From Shewanella acanthi (lineage in GTDB: Bacteria > Pseudomonadota > Gammaproteobacteria > Enterobacterales > Shewanellaceae), in assembly GCF_019457475.1 (NCBI RefSeq), contig NZ_CP080413.1, forward strand, positions 3,472,001 to 3,536,000: DNA of 64,000 nucleotides. The letters are read 5' to 3'. Positions 44,172 through 56,368 of this stretch are shown piece after piece. The translations under genes and the position numbers were made by a program. Under the pieces are notes generated by a model that did no database searches, had not been told where the DNA came from, and saw only the letters and a program-made list of their open reading frames with translations. Within the stretch, counting starts at the first letter, position 1. The number at the start of each line of letters is the position of its first letter.

Positions 44172-44205
44172 AAGTCCACCCGCACAGGAGGTTGCGGATG
44201 GACTT
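44172..44205 (-). terminator. Terminator of katG
   Basis: Arms AAGTCCA-c-CCGCA / TGCGG-a-TGGACTT form a long hairpin 80 bases after the katG stop; the minus-strand 3' flank is TTTTGCTTT. Confidence 0.72.
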
Positions 44206-44284
44206 ATAATTTACTTATATAACTGGGTTTACTTACGCTAATCTCAACTTAATCCAACACTTAAGCTTTTGATTCAAAATCAAA

Positions 44285-46973
<2,689 letters not shown>

Positions 46974-47225
46974 ATGAATCCAATTATTGCCATCTTAAAA
47001 GAACACAATGTCACCGACGCTAAAATCAACGAGTTGTTTCAAGCGTTAACCGATAACCCGTTAATGGCGATGGGCATCGTTGGCCAGTTAGGTATTCCAC
47101 CTGAAAAACTGCAGCAATTAATGGCGTTAGTCATGCAAAACCCAGCCCTTATCAAAGAGGCGGTTCTCGAATTAGGCTTAGACTTTGCCAAGGTTGAAGC
47201 GGCTAAGGCTCAGTTGCAAAAATAA
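46974..47225 (+). CDS. DUF2999 family protein
   Basis: An 83-residue soluble helical protein (MNPIIAILKEHNVTDAKINELFQALTDNPLMAMGIVGQLGIPPEKLQQLMALVMQNP...). The order of helices and the NPLMAMG segment match the DUF2999 family of Shewanella and Vibrio as I remember it. The function is unknown. It is followed by a clear terminator and divergent from katG. Confidence 0.85.
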   Translation: MNPIIAILKEHNVTDAKINELFQALTDNPLMAMGIVGQLGIPPEKLQQLMALVMQNPALIKEAVLELGLDFAKVEAAKAQLQK

Positions 47226-47280
47226 CGACTGTTATATCCATAAAGATAAATCGCTGGTTATCTTTATATTTAAAAGCAAA

Positions 47281-47308
47281 AACTTAGGGGCAAACATGCC
47301 CCTAAGTT
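47281..47308. terminator. Terminator of the DUF2999 gene
   Basis: Perfect 11-base arms AACTTAGGGGC / GCCCCTAAGTT with a 6-base loop and T/A-rich flanks, 55 bases after the stop. Confidence 0.88.
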
Positions 47309-47439
47309 TTATCTCTCTATTAATCCGCAATATTCACCCTATACATCCCTAAGCCCACTGAGCTACAAAAGCCTATCGCCCTTTCCTCGGCAGTTCTGTT
47401 ACAGTGGTGTTATCACGCAAACGCTATAAGGAAGTTTTT

Positions 47440-47949
47440 ATGCGCCCACTTTGCAAACAGACCGTCAGTCTTGCTCTTTCAGTTATGCTGATAGGTTGCA
47501 ATGCGCCGACTGAAGCGAAAACCACTGACACAACTCCAGCACCTGCCAGTGCGCCTACGCCATCTGATCCCGCAACGCTGCACCCTGTTACAACGCAGCC
47601 CATATCCCCTCAACCAACAACGGGCGGAAATACCCGTGTTCAACCGCCCGCCAATGGTGGCTATATGAGACCGAGTATCACCCCAGCAGGAGAAGGCGTA
47701 ATGCTTGAAGGAACAGTACGTTATATCAATTTGGAAGGTGGTTTTTGGGGAATCGTTGCCGACAACGGTAAGCAAATTTTGCCTAAGAACCTTCCCCAAG
47801 ATTATAAAAAAGATGGCCTAAGATTAAGTTTCACCGCCCAGGAAATCACTGGCATGATGACCATTCAGCAGTGGGGAACCTTATCTAGCCTGAGCGATAT
47901 TACCGTGATTGGCCAAGTCGACAGTAAAGCAACTAATCCAGAAATTTAA
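47440..47949 (+). CDS. Small lipoprotein of unknown function
   Basis: A 169-residue predicted lipoprotein: MRPLCKQTVSLALSVMLIGC gives the lipobox LIGC, then a Pro/Thr-rich, extended linker (residues about 24-70), then a compact domain (MLEGTVRYINLEGGFWGIVADNGKQILPKNLPQDYKKDGLRLSF) that looks like a small beta-barrel. AAGGAAG before the ATG sets the start; the frame is open 12 codons upstream. It may sit on the outer membrane inner face. No family recognised. Confidence 0.78.
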   Translation: MRPLCKQTVSLALSVMLIGCNAPTEAKTTDTTPAPASAPTPSDPATLHPVTTQPISPQPTTGGNTRVQPPANGGYMRPSITPAGEGVMLEGTVRYINLEGGFWGIVADNGKQILPKNLPQDYKKDGLRLSFTAQEITGMMTIQQWGTLSSLSDITVIGQVDSKATNPEI

Positions 47950-48112
47950 GGCAGCTAAACCTGATTAACGTTTTGCTAGAATTGCCAATCTAACAAACTA
48001 CAGGGTCTTATTTTTGTCGAGTGCGGTTAACAAGCATTGGTTCTCATGAGTACGACATTAATAAGCCCCTGCTGATTGCTAGCAACTAACGGCTGAATGA
48101 CTTTCCACTGAC

Positions 48113-48502
48113 TTATTCACCATGCTCGGCTTGCCACTCTTCAATGACTTCCTTAGCCGCCCTAAAGGCTTCAATGCCCGATGGCATCCCGCAATACATG
48201 GTTGAATGTAAAAGCACTTCTTGTATTTCACTCACGGTGCATCCATTACGTAGCGCGCCGCGAACGTGCCCCTTTAACTCAGCTGGCGCCTTTAAGGCTG
48301 CAAGGGTTGCGATGGTAATTAAACTGCGAGTCTGTCTCGATAAGCCTTCACGCACCCACACTTCACCCCAACAGTTTGCGGTCACCAGATCCTGCAATGG
48401 TTTAGTAAAATCGGTCGCGCTTCTTAGTGCTTTAGCCACATAGTCATCGCCCATCACTTCGCAACGTACTGCAAGCCCTTTCTGGTATTGATCATCAATC
48501 AT
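48113..48502 (-). CDS. Carboxymuconolactone decarboxylase family protein (PcaC-like)
   Basis: A 129-residue protein of the CMD/AhpD-like family: REGLSRQTRSLITIATLAALKAPAELKGHVRGALRNGCTVSEIQEVLLHSTMYCGMPSGIEAFRAAKE contains the decarboxylase landmarks, with the Glu, His (GHV) and Cys (NGC) of the active site. Length matches 4-carboxymuconolactone decarboxylase of the protocatechuate pathway, but no other pca genes are nearby, so the true substrate is open; some members instead reduce peroxide. It follows batD by 106 bp on the same strand and may be read from the same promoter at a low level. Confidence 0.83.
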   Translation of the reverse strand: MIDDQYQKGLAVRCEVMGDDYVAKALRSATDFTKPLQDLVTANCWGEVWVREGLSRQTRSLITIATLAALKAPAELKGHVRGALRNGCTVSEIQEVLLHSTMYCGMPSGIEAFRAAKEVIEEWQAEHGE

Positions 48503-48608
48503 CCGCTAATCCCCTTTAATATGTTGAACATGCTAATGTTTTTACTTTAAGGAATCGCAAGAGCTAAATCTATACTCCCAAAGTGCGTCATGATGACCAA
48601 AAGACCCG

Positions 48609-49904
48609 CTAGGCACTGTCGTCAGATTTCCTAACCTCAACATTTGCGAGTGCGGGCAGGGCTTTTGGTAGACGCCACCACTTACTCCATTTAGACGTTG
48701 ACTGCCTAATAGCCTGCCACAGGCTGCGAAAATCTTGGGGTTTTGCCCCATCGGTTTGAACTCGTAGGGCAGCAGCCTGTAATTCAGCTTCCTGCGATAG
48801 CTGCGAGAGTGCCAACACCTGCTTACGGTCCCTTAATCTTTGATACAGAAGTTGTCGACAACGCCCCCACTCCCCCTTCAAAAGAGACCGATAAAAGGAC
48901 AGCCACAGAGGCGTAGGATGGTTATGATAGTAACGTTTTAGGCCCATCACTATCAGCCATGTACCTGTCGCTAAGAGCAAAAAAACCACGATATGCCAAG
49001 CATAATAATGCAGCCATGAGCTTAAGGTATGACGCACTTTAAGCGTTTTCCCCTCAAGCTGAATCTGCTCTAATTGTCCAGTCTGAGTATTCCACCACCA
49101 GAGTTGATACTCAGGCCAATGTACCTCTCCCCCCTGTTGCAATACGTAGGTTTGGCTATCCTGCCTCGTCGAGACATAACCATCACGATTTTGTTTATCG
49201 ACAAGCTCAGGGGAATTAGGATACGCCCGCCACATTGGTGATACATCCATCGGCATCAAATGGGGAATTAACACAGATAAAGTATCATTCGCCTCAATCT
49301 TAATCGTGCGGACTAGGCTGTCGCCCACAGTTAATACATCTCCCTCCTTAAGACTCCAATCCTGAACCAGCTGTACTTTAGAAGCGGCAAACCATGGCTT
49401 AGAGTCTGCGAGTTCTGCACTCGGGAGGGCGACCCGAAAAGGCATCGATGGTGTCATAAGCGTGACAGACCTTTTTTGGCCACTCTCATCGGCAACTTGG
49501 GTTAACACAGTTGCAGCAGGAATGACATATTCCCCGCTGGCCTGGGGATATAGCGCAATTTCCCAACGCTGATGCGACCAAGTTTGGCCGTTTTCCTGTT
49601 CGGTATAATTCACCGCAAAGGCGTTACGCTGTTTGACGAGGACATTGGCGATTTCAATGCCCTTTATCTGAGTGCCCGAGGTAAACCAACGATTTGTCGA
49701 CACCTCTATTTGCAGCAGAATCTGCTCGGTTGGTGCCCAAAGTTTCTCCTCTGGCTCAGAGCCAGAACCCAGCCAAGCGTTGACTTTTACTTCGGCTGGA
49801 GACGCTGTGTTTTCTGCGGCATAGACAGGAGTCTTCGGGAGGAGCACAACCAAAAGTAGTAACACTATGAGCCCATTAATAAGAGAAAGTAGTGCCCTCA
49901 TCAT
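48609..49904 (-). CDS. batD: BatD-like membrane protein
   Basis: A 431-residue protein: signal peptide (MMRALLSLINGLIVLLLLVVLLPKTPVYA), a large periplasmic beta-sandwich-rich region with BatD landmarks (SKPWFAASKVQLVQDWSLKEGDVLTVGDSLVRTIKI), a single membrane helix (YYAWHIVVFLLLATGTWLIVMGL) and a short cytoplasmic tail. Its ATG overlaps the preceding stop by four bases (ATGA), the last of a set of overlapping genes. In MoxR/Bat operons BatD is the periplasmic partner of the VWA proteins. Here it is the final gene of the sulfatase-linked module. Confidence 0.82.
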   Translation of the reverse strand: MMRALLSLINGLIVLLLLVVLLPKTPVYAAENTASPAEVKVNAWLGSGSEPEEKLWAPTEQILLQIEVSTNRWFTSGTQIKGIEIANVLVKQRNAFAVNYTEQENGQTWSHQRWEIALYPQASGEYVIPAATVLTQVADESGQKRSVTLMTPSMPFRVALPSAELADSKPWFAASKVQLVQDWSLKEGDVLTVGDSLVRTIKIEANDTLSVLIPHLMPMDVSPMWRAYPNSPELVDKQNRDGYVSTRQDSQTYVLQQGGEVHWPEYQLWWWNTQTGQLEQIQLEGKTLKVRHTLSSWLHYYAWHIVVFLLLATGTWLIVMGLKRYYHNHPTPLWLSFYRSLLKGEWGRCRQLLYQRLRDRKQVLALSQLSQEAELQAAALRVQTDGAKPQDFRSLWQAIRQSTSKWSKWWRLPKALPALANVEVRKSDDSA

Positions 49905-51604
49905 GGCAGTTCCCCTGTCTTATTATCAGTTTCAGGACGGCTAGGCTGTACATTTTGTAACTGAAATTTCGCCCGTAGGAATTGCTTAGGATCCGCCTCA
50001 ACCCGCTTAAGCCATACTTCGGCTAACTTGGGATCGCCAAGGATCTGCTCTGCCGACAGATTTTGCTTCTGTAACTTATCCTGAGTGGTTTCTTCATCCG
50101 CGCCTTCTGCGGTTTGCGGCTCATCATCGGGGAGCTCGATGGAGGTTTCCTGATCGCCCATACTATTGGACTGGGAGGCACTCGCCTGATTAATCTCGTC
50201 AATCAAGCCCTCTATAACCTTAAGATTATGCTGAATATCCGCCTTAAGTTCAGGCGCTAAACCTTCTTTCTTCGCCAATACACGAAGTAATTTACGGGCA
50301 GCAATATACTCCCGCTGATGGGCCAAAGCACTGGCCGCATAGTAAGAGCCTAAATCTGTCTGTAACTGCATAAAGGCTGACTGAGCCAGCTTAAACTCCT
50401 GGCCGTAGTAATAGGCAATTCCCTTGTTGAGCACAGATTGGTAGGCCGCGGCCGCTTTAAGATACTCACCTTGATAAAACCACAGCGCGCCCTGCTGATC
50501 CGGCGTTAACCACAGATTAAGCCATCCCTGAAGGGCCTTATCCCAAAGGCTCACTTCAACAACCTTTTGCTCAGTCTTAGCCTTAGAGGCGGTGATTTCG
50601 GCATAAACCTGCTGGGGCGTGAGCATAGGTAGACTAAGCACTAACACTAAGCCCCATTTGACCAACCAGCCACGGCGGAACCACATTAAGCTCAAAAGCG
50701 CCAGCGGCCACAACAGCCAATAACCCTCATCCTGCCAAGGCATAGTCGAGTCACTGTTTAGCATCCTAAAGCGCTCGACTTTGCCTTCTAACGCCTGAAT
50801 GTCGCTGTCATCAACTGTCAGGCGATAGAGGCTTCCCCCGGTTTTATCGGCAAGAGTGCTGAGTGAATTCAAATCCATCGGCACCTGAGATTGGACATCA
50901 GGGTTACCCACCGCAAGGATCAACAACTGATAAGGGCTCTGCTTAAAATACGCCTCGAAGGCTGCGATAGTCCCTTGGTCAACGCCATCGGTTATCAACA
51001 AAATACTGTTGCCCGCATTTGCCGCGAGCTGCTCATTTAACTGACTGAGCGCCATTTGTGCCGCTTTGCCCGATTCGGGCATCACTTCAGGCGCAATAGC
51101 CTCTAGGTAGGGTTGTAAAACTTTCACATCACTGGTGACGGGCATGGCGACGTGGGCACTGCCAGCAAACACCATGAGCCCAGTCTTGCCGCCTTTTCGG
51201 GCGTCGATAAGGTCGAGAATTTTTTGTTTGGCGCGGGTCAGCCTGTCGGGCGAAACATCCTGTTGCTTCATGCTCTCGCTGCTATCGAGGAGCACCATCA
51301 AAGCGGCATCATCTTCACCAAAGGGCGACGCCTCACGCTGCCAACTAGGGCCAGCGCTGATAAGCACCGCTAATAACAGCAATAACATCAACATCTTCAA
51401 TGGCAACTGACTGCGCCAACCACCATGGTTTAGGGTCAAGGCATTGCGTAAATGGGGCGGAAAGAAAGCCAGTTGTTGCTGCACATCATCGCGGCGCCAA
51501 CGTAAATAAAAAACTAATGAGAGGGGAATCAGCGCTAATAACCACAGCGGCCGAATAAAATGAAACTGCGACAGCAGTTGTAATTCAAGCTGCCAATTAG
51601 CCAT
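49901..51604 (-). CDS. VWA-TPR membrane protein (BatB/BatC fusion)
   Basis: A 567-residue inner membrane protein. Two helices near the N-terminus (LIPLSLVFYLRW, MLMLLLLLAVLISAG) frame a von Willebrand A domain with the metal-binding MIDAS motif Asp-Ser-Ser-Glu-Ser (107-111) and ITDGVDQG. A further helix (LLWPLALLSLMWF) precedes a C-terminal TPR region (AAYQSVLNKGIAYYYGQEFKLAQSAFMQLQTDLGSYYAASALAHQREYIAARKLLRVLAKK), so it unites the roles of BatB and BatC. I begin it at 51604, an ATG overlapping the previous stop by eight bases; an in-frame TTG at 51625 is the alternative. It is within the MoxR/VWA operon. Confidence 0.83.
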   Translation of the reverse strand: MANWQLELQLLSQFHFIRPLWLLALIPLSLVFYLRWRRDDVQQQLAFFPPHLRNALTLNHGGWRSQLPLKMLMLLLLLAVLISAGPSWQREASPFGEDDAALMVLLDSSESMKQQDVSPDRLTRAKQKILDLIDARKGGKTGLMVFAGSAHVAMPVTSDVKVLQPYLEAIAPEVMPESGKAAQMALSQLNEQLAANAGNSILLITDGVDQGTIAAFEAYFKQSPYQLLILAVGNPDVQSQVPMDLNSLSTLADKTGGSLYRLTVDDSDIQALEGKVERFRMLNSDSTMPWQDEGYWLLWPLALLSLMWFRRGWLVKWGLVLVLSLPMLTPQQVYAEITASKAKTEQKVVEVSLWDKALQGWLNLWLTPDQQGALWFYQGEYLKAAAAYQSVLNKGIAYYYGQEFKLAQSAFMQLQTDLGSYYAASALAHQREYIAARKLLRVLAKKEGLAPELKADIQHNLKVIEGLIDEINQASASQSNSMGDQETSIELPDDEPQTAEGADEETTQDKLQKQNLSAEQILGDPKLAEVWLKRVEADPKQFLRAKFQLQNVQPSRPETDNKTGELP

Positions 51605-52619
51605 TGGACACACCATCACGCTCAAGCAAGCGGCGGATTGTCATAGCGCTAAACATCAACAGATGCACCATTAACACTAAAGCGATTACGTGGTGATGCA
51701 GACTGATTTTGGGGCGATAGCTAGTGCTGCTGTATTGCTGTGGCTCAAGTTCATCGATAAGTTGATAGGCCTTATCCAACTCGCCTTGGTTGATGGCCAC
51801 AAATGAGCGCGCTTGGGTTAGGTCCGAAATTCGCTTCACCACCTCCATATCCATAGGTTGCTCACCCACATGGGTCGGGTCCCCCATGGCGATGGTATAA
51901 ATCTTAATTCCTCTCGCGGCGGCAATTTTAGCGGCATCAATGGGCTCAACAAAGCTGCCAGTATCGTTGCCATCGGTCAGCACTATCATCACCTGCTGTG
52001 CCGAAGGCTGCGGATTTTGCTCAAACACTTTTATCCCAAGCCCAATCGCATCGCCTAGGTGAGTGCTCTGCCCCGCCATCCCAGTTTGCGCTTCATCGAG
52101 TAAACTCAACCATACTTGCTGATCGGCGGTAAATGGCGTTTGAATAAACGCAGCGTCACCAAAGAGAATCAATCCAAAGCGATCGCCCTCTCTGTCTGCA
52201 ATAAATCGCTTTAGCACTGCTTTGGCGGCTGTTAAACGGCTAACGGCTTCGCCGTCCGGTGCCCCTAAACCTGAAGAGACAAAATCGGCCTCCTCCATCG
52301 AACCTGACAAATCCACCACCATCAATACATCTCGGCCAAAGGCTTCCCGCGTTTGCACTTCGCCTAAGATGCTCGGCTTAGCCAAGGCGATAACAATCAA
52401 CAGCCAAGAGAAAATCAGTAGCCCATGCTGCCAGTGCTTACGGTTCAACAGTCCCGCCGCCAGTTGCGGAGTTTCATTTAATGCACGCAATATCTCATTG
52501 AAAAATGGCACTTTAATCGCATCCTCCCGACTGCGATAGGCGGGCACGAGCCAATAAATCAATATTGGCAGCGGGAGTAATACAAATGCCCAAGGGTAGG
52601 CAAACTCAAGCTGCGCCAT
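51597..52619 (-). CDS. batA: VWA-domain membrane protein (BatA-like)
   Basis: A 340-residue inner membrane protein: N-terminal helix (FVLLPLPILIYWLVPAY), a second helix (HGLLIFSWLLIVIALAKP), a VWA domain with MIDAS DLSGS (103-107), TAKAVLKRFI and VLTDGNDTG, and a C-terminal helix (HHVIALVLMVHLLMFSAMTI). It matches the BatA type used with MoxR ATPases; the metal site would grip a carboxylate from a partner. Its start overlaps the preceding gene by 14 bases. Part of the six-gene module following the sulfatase maturase. Confidence 0.87.
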   Translation of the reverse strand: MAQLEFAYPWAFVLLPLPILIYWLVPAYRSREDAIKVPFFNEILRALNETPQLAAGLLNRKHWQHGLLIFSWLLIVIALAKPSILGEVQTREAFGRDVLMVVDLSGSMEEADFVSSGLGAPDGEAVSRLTAAKAVLKRFIADREGDRFGLILFGDAAFIQTPFTADQQVWLSLLDEAQTGMAGQSTHLGDAIGLGIKVFEQNPQPSAQQVMIVLTDGNDTGSFVEPIDAAKIAAARGIKIYTIAMGDPTHVGEQPMDMEVVKRISDLTQARSFVAINQGELDKAYQLIDELEPQQYSSTSYRPKISLHHHVIALVLMVHLLMFSAMTIRRLLERDGVSNG

Positions 52620-53100
52620 CGGGATGCTCCTGCACTTGATGTTGAGTCAGCCACAGGGTTAAGCCTTGGCTAAGCAGGGTAAAATCGGGAAGCGTCGCCC
52701 TTGGATCTTCAAGGCACTGAATCCAAAGCTTGCACTGTTGCTCAGGTAAGAATTGTGAATGCCTATGGTAGTTTTCCATCTGCAATATTAACGGGACACC
52801 ATAGAGCGCAGCATTTTTGGGTTCGAGGTAAACCATGACAATCTTGACGATCTTCATCATCTGCGACGGCCAACGGGGATCCGAAACAGACAAGCCCTGC
52901 AGGGCGACAATCGCCTCTTGGCGATAACGATTACGCCACCAAAACCGCAATTTGTGGTACAGACGATAGCCAAGATAGCCGATGAACAACACCAGCAATA
53001 GCTTCCAGCCTAAGGTTTGCGGCCACCAGCTCACAGGCTCGGTTAACCCAACCTCAGTTAACTCCCGCAGCATATAGTTTGTAGGCGGTGTAGGTGTCAT
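52606..53100 (-). CDS. DUF4381-like membrane protein
   Basis: A 164-residue protein with one membrane helix (LGWKLLLVLFIGYLGYRLYHKL) and a cytoplasmic basic part (RFWWRNRYRQEAIVALQGLSVSDPRWPSQMMKIVKIVM). It matches the DUF4381 family found between DUF58 and VWA genes in MoxR operons. Overlaps: four bases with the upstream gene, 14 with the downstream one. Likely a membrane scaffold; no catalytic residues are seen. Confidence 0.82.
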   Translation of the reverse strand: MTPTPPTNYMLRELTEVGLTEPVSWWPQTLGWKLLLVLFIGYLGYRLYHKLRFWWRNRYRQEAIVALQGLSVSDPRWPSQMMKIVKIVMVYLEPKNAALYGVPLILQMENYHRHSQFLPEQQCKLWIQCLEDPRATLPDFTLLSQGLTLWLTQHQVQEHPDGAA

Positions 53101-54047
53101 TGGATATCACTTAGGGTTTGCGCCAATTGCAATAGGTGATCACCTTGAGTGCCAATTTCAATAAAGGGCATTCGCTGCATGGCCATTAATTTTTTTAATT
53201 GTGCTTGTTTCTCACGATATTGATTTTGCAGTGCCCGATTGACCTCTGCGGTTTGCTGCCCCCTTTGCAACGCTAATTGGTACTGACCATCGCCCACGAC
53301 CCATGTTGGGCTTTGGCTATCCTCGGGCACCTTAGTTTCCATGGGATCTGTGATAAATATGCACAACACATCATTGTGCTGCTGAAGGTAAGTGAGCTGC
53401 TTTAGCGACTCACTATCGGCATCGGCAAAATCGCTGATAATGACTAAGGTCGCGGCCTTTAATCTGCGCTGACTCAAGTGCTGCATCCATTGATTAAAAC
53501 TAACCTTTCCAGCATTTGAGCTTTCGGCATCGAGGGAGTGATTTGCCTTAATGATCTGATTCAAGACCACTAAAAAAGGCGCCCTGCCACGTTTGGCTGA
53601 GCACCAGTGGAATCGATCTGCGGCTGAGGCTAAGAGCCCCACCCTGTCGTTATTCGCCAGCGCCAACCAGCCCATGACAGCGGCAATTTCGACGGCCACC
53701 ACGGACTTCATCAAATTGACGGAACCAAAAAACATCCCGCTACGCTGGTCGACACAGAGGATCACTTGCCGGTCTTTTTCTTCGGTGTAGCTACGCACAT
53801 GGGCATGGCCCGTGCGCTGGGTGACCTTCCAATCCATTTGCCGAATATCGTCACCCTGCTGGTAGTGGCGCAGCTCCTCAAAATTAAGCCCGCGCCCCCG
53901 TTGATGGGATTGATAACGTCCTGAAAGATGCGCCCGAGAATAGCGCAGGCTAAGGAGCTTAATCTGCATGCTCTGGCTTTGCAGCTTGGACAACTGCACT
54001 AGGTTGGCATAGATTCTCGAATCGGTTTTAGGAGATACGGCAGACAT
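53097..54047 (-). CDS. DUF58 / MxaS-like VWA-fold protein
   Basis: A 316-residue protein without membrane helices. The DUF58 core is RGRGLNFEELRHYQQGDDIRQMDWKVTQRTGHAHVRSYTEEKDRQVILCVDQRSGM, with the conserved Asp-Trp and a degenerate VWA motif (DQRSG). In methanol dehydrogenase clusters the equivalent MxaS works with MxaR (MoxR). It starts five bases after moxR and overlaps the next gene by four. Confidence 0.86.
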   Translation of the reverse strand: MSAVSPKTDSRIYANLVQLSKLQSQSMQIKLLSLRYSRAHLSGRYQSHQRGRGLNFEELRHYQQGDDIRQMDWKVTQRTGHAHVRSYTEEKDRQVILCVDQRSGMFFGSVNLMKSVVAVEIAAVMGWLALANNDRVGLLASAADRFHWCSAKRGRAPFLVVLNQIIKANHSLDAESSNAGKVSFNQWMQHLSQRRLKAATLVIISDFADADSESLKQLTYLQQHNDVLCIFITDPMETKVPEDSQSPTWVVGDGQYQLALQRGQQTAEVNRALQNQYREKQAQLKKLMAMQRMPFIEIGTQGDHLLQLAQTLSDIQ

Positions 54048-54052
54048 AGTCG

Positions 54053-55054
54053 CTACCCAATACTGACCACATCGAGTAGCTCAAGCACGACATCATTCTG
54101 ATGCACGCCGTCGGCAAGCGCATCGTAGGACAAGCTGAGTCTATGACCAAGCACAAGCGGTGCAACCTCACGCACATCATCCACTTGCACATGGTCGCGA
54201 CCGTTGAGCCAAGCTAACGCGCGGGCACATTTATCCAGTGCAATCGATGCCCTCGGGCTTGCACCTATCATCAACCATTGGGCGAGTTTTGAATGGGGGT
54301 ACTTATCGGGTTCACGACTCGCCATCACCAGATCGATGATGTAATTTTCGACCATATCCGATAAGGTCACAGAGGCAATTTGCTGCCTTGCACGCAATAC
54401 ACTCATAGGGTCAATGGTAATGGGACTCGCTGTTTCGGCACTGTAAATGCCATTCTCTTCCCCTCGCACTAATCGCACTATGTCACGCTCTGCCTGCTTA
54501 TCGGGATAGTCGACCTTAGTCTTGATAAGGAAGCGATCCATCTGCGCCTCGGGCAGTGGGTAAGTCCCCTCCTGCTCGATGGGGTTTTGCGTCGCCAGCA
54601 CCATAAAGAGTTCGGGGAGCTTATGGGTTTCCCCCGCCACCGTAATCGTACCTTCGCCCATGGCCTCAAGCAATGCGGCCTGCACCTTGGCGGGTGCACG
54701 GTTGATTTCATCGGCGAGCACGATTTGATTAAACACGGGCCCAGGCTGAAAACGCAGGGTCGATTTACCTTCGGATTCGTGTAGCACCTCAGTGCCCGTC
54801 ACATCGGAGGGCAATAAATCCGGGGTAAACTGAATGCGACCAAAGGAAATCGCCAGCGCATTAGCCAGAGCTTTAACCGAGCGGGTTTTGGCTGTGCCCG
54901 GCAATCCTTCGAGCAGCACATGACCACTGCAAAGCAAACCTAAAATCAGGCTGCGGATCACGCCACGCTGTCCAACAACCTGAGTTTCAACCTGCTCAAT
55001 TAACCTTAGAATATCATCGTGGGCACGATTAGATGCGTTATCCATTGGTTCCAT
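54053..55054 (-). CDS. moxR: MoxR-family AAA+ ATPase
   Basis: A 333-residue AAA+ ATPase that acts as a chaperone in maturation of metal or cofactor-bearing proteins. Walker A GLPGTAKT (50-57), Walker B IVLADE (111-116), sensor motif FMVLATQNPIEQEGTYPLPEAQMDRFL, and arginine-finger region GASPRASIALDKCARALAW. AGGAC precedes the ATG. Its first 17 bases overlap the end of the sulfatase maturase gene, so translation of the two is coupled. The following DUF58, DUF4381, VWA and BatD genes complete the classic MoxR-associated set. Confidence 0.93.
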   Translation of the reverse strand: MEPMDNASNRAHDDILRLIEQVETQVVGQRGVIRSLILGLLCSGHVLLEGLPGTAKTRSVKALANALAISFGRIQFTPDLLPSDVTGTEVLHESEGKSTLRFQPGPVFNQIVLADEINRAPAKVQAALLEAMGEGTITVAGETHKLPELFMVLATQNPIEQEGTYPLPEAQMDRFLIKTKVDYPDKQAERDIVRLVRGEENGIYSAETASPITIDPMSVLRARQQIASVTLSDMVENYIIDLVMASREPDKYPHSKLAQWLMIGASPRASIALDKCARALAWLNGRDHVQVDDVREVAPLVLGHRLSLSYDALADGVHQNDVVLELLDVVSIG

Positions 55055-56348
55055 GGGGTTGTCCTAATACGACGGCTAATCCCGTCAAGATGGGTAATGA
55101 GTAATCGAAAAACGCCTTAATACCTGGGCATAAATAGTTGAGCCCTTCTTCACCGTCAGGGGTTTTTAACAGACGGTTTTTAGGGCATTCGCCCCAACAG
55201 AGTTTGAGGTACGGACACTTTTTACAATACTCGGGCAGGGAGTCGCGCTTGGCCATACCAAAGGTGAGCTGACGGGTCGAGAACGCCATTTCATTTAAAG
55301 GATGTTCCTTAATATTGGCAATCTTGTATTCTGGGTAAACATAATGATCGCAGCTAAAAACATCGCCATTATGTTCGATTGCCAATCCCTTACCGCAAAA
55401 TTCCGAGGTAATACAAAGCTGAGCGGGTTTACCCATCACCTGCGCGACCGCGGTTTCAAACAGATTCACCAGTACGCGGCCAAGATCGTTATTGATCCAC
55501 TCTTCGAAGGTGACAATTAAAAATCGGCCCCAGTCATCGGCATCCACCGACCAATCGGTGACCACCGACATGGGATGACCCGGTTTTGCCAGCTCACTGC
55601 CAACAGTCGGGATCATGCTGCTATTCCAAAACTGCGGCGCCGTGGTCTTAAAATCGCTCGGCTCCACGACAGGGTTAAATTGAATATAAGTCGCACCAAG
55701 CTCTTGGGTGATAAAGCGATAAACTTCAAGGGGATATTTCACATTGTGGCGATTGACCGTCACTAGGGCATTGAAACGCACCCCGTGGGCTTTCATCTTT
55801 TCGACCGCCTCCATCACTAGATGGAAAGTTGGTTTTCCGCTACGGGTCACGCGGTATTTGTTATGAATTTCTTCAGGGCCATCGATAGACAGTCCCACTA
55901 AAAAATCATGCTCGGCGAGGAACTCACACCATTCATCATTTAACAAAATGCCATTGGTTTGCAGGTCATTTTCGATTTTTCTGCCCAGTGGTTGGTATTT
56001 TTTTTGTAGCTTAACCACGTTACGGAAGTAATCGAGCCCTAGCAGCGTAGGCTCACCGCCCTGCCAGGAAAACACAATCTCATCACCGTCTTGGCTTTCG
56101 ATATAACCCTTAACAAACGCCTCTAATGTTTCCTCGTCCATCTCGGGCTGCTTAGGTTGATGCAATAGGCCTTCTTTATGCAAATAGAAACAGTATTGGC
56201 AGTCGATGTTGCACTTAGCCCCTCCGGGCTTTGCCATCACATGGAAGCGGCGCTGATTGGCCGGGGAATCATTGGTGAGATCTTTATAGGCGGTTTTGAG
56301 TGGCACAACACCTAAATGGGTTGATGCCTGCATCGAACTTTTAGCCAA
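55038..56348 (-). CDS. Anaerobic sulfatase-maturating enzyme (radical SAM, SPASM)
   Basis: A 436-residue radical SAM enzyme that oxidises an active-site Ser (or Cys) of sulfatases to formylglycine. The SAM cluster motif is Cys46-x3-Cys50-x2-Cys53 (CNIDCQYC); the SPASM domain has Cys312, Cys318, Cys333 and the catalytic Asp334 (FSCDHYVYPE), then CKKCPYLKLCWGECPKN. The start is an unusual TTG at 56348, six bases after GGAG; the first ATG, five codons in, has no binding site. It lies 59 bp after a Ser-type sulfatase and overlaps moxR by 17 bases. The family is AslB/AtsB/anSME. Confidence 0.94.
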   Translation of the reverse strand: MAKSSMQASTHLGVVPLKTAYKDLTNDSPANQRRFHVMAKPGGAKCNIDCQYCFYLHKEGLLHQPKQPEMDEETLEAFVKGYIESQDGDEIVFSWQGGEPTLLGLDYFRNVVKLQKKYQPLGRKIENDLQTNGILLNDEWCEFLAEHDFLVGLSIDGPEEIHNKYRVTRSGKPTFHLVMEAVEKMKAHGVRFNALVTVNRHNVKYPLEVYRFITQELGATYIQFNPVVEPSDFKTTAPQFWNSSMIPTVGSELAKPGHPMSVVTDWSVDADDWGRFLIVTFEEWINNDLGRVLVNLFETAVAQVMGKPAQLCITSEFCGKGLAIEHNGDVFSCDHYVYPEYKIANIKEHPLNEMAFSTRQLTFGMAKRDSLPEYCKKCPYLKLCWGECPKNRLLKTPDGEEGLNYLCPGIKAFFDYSLPILTGLAVVLGQPHGTNG

Positions 56349-56368
56349 TTCATACTCCTTTATTTAAT

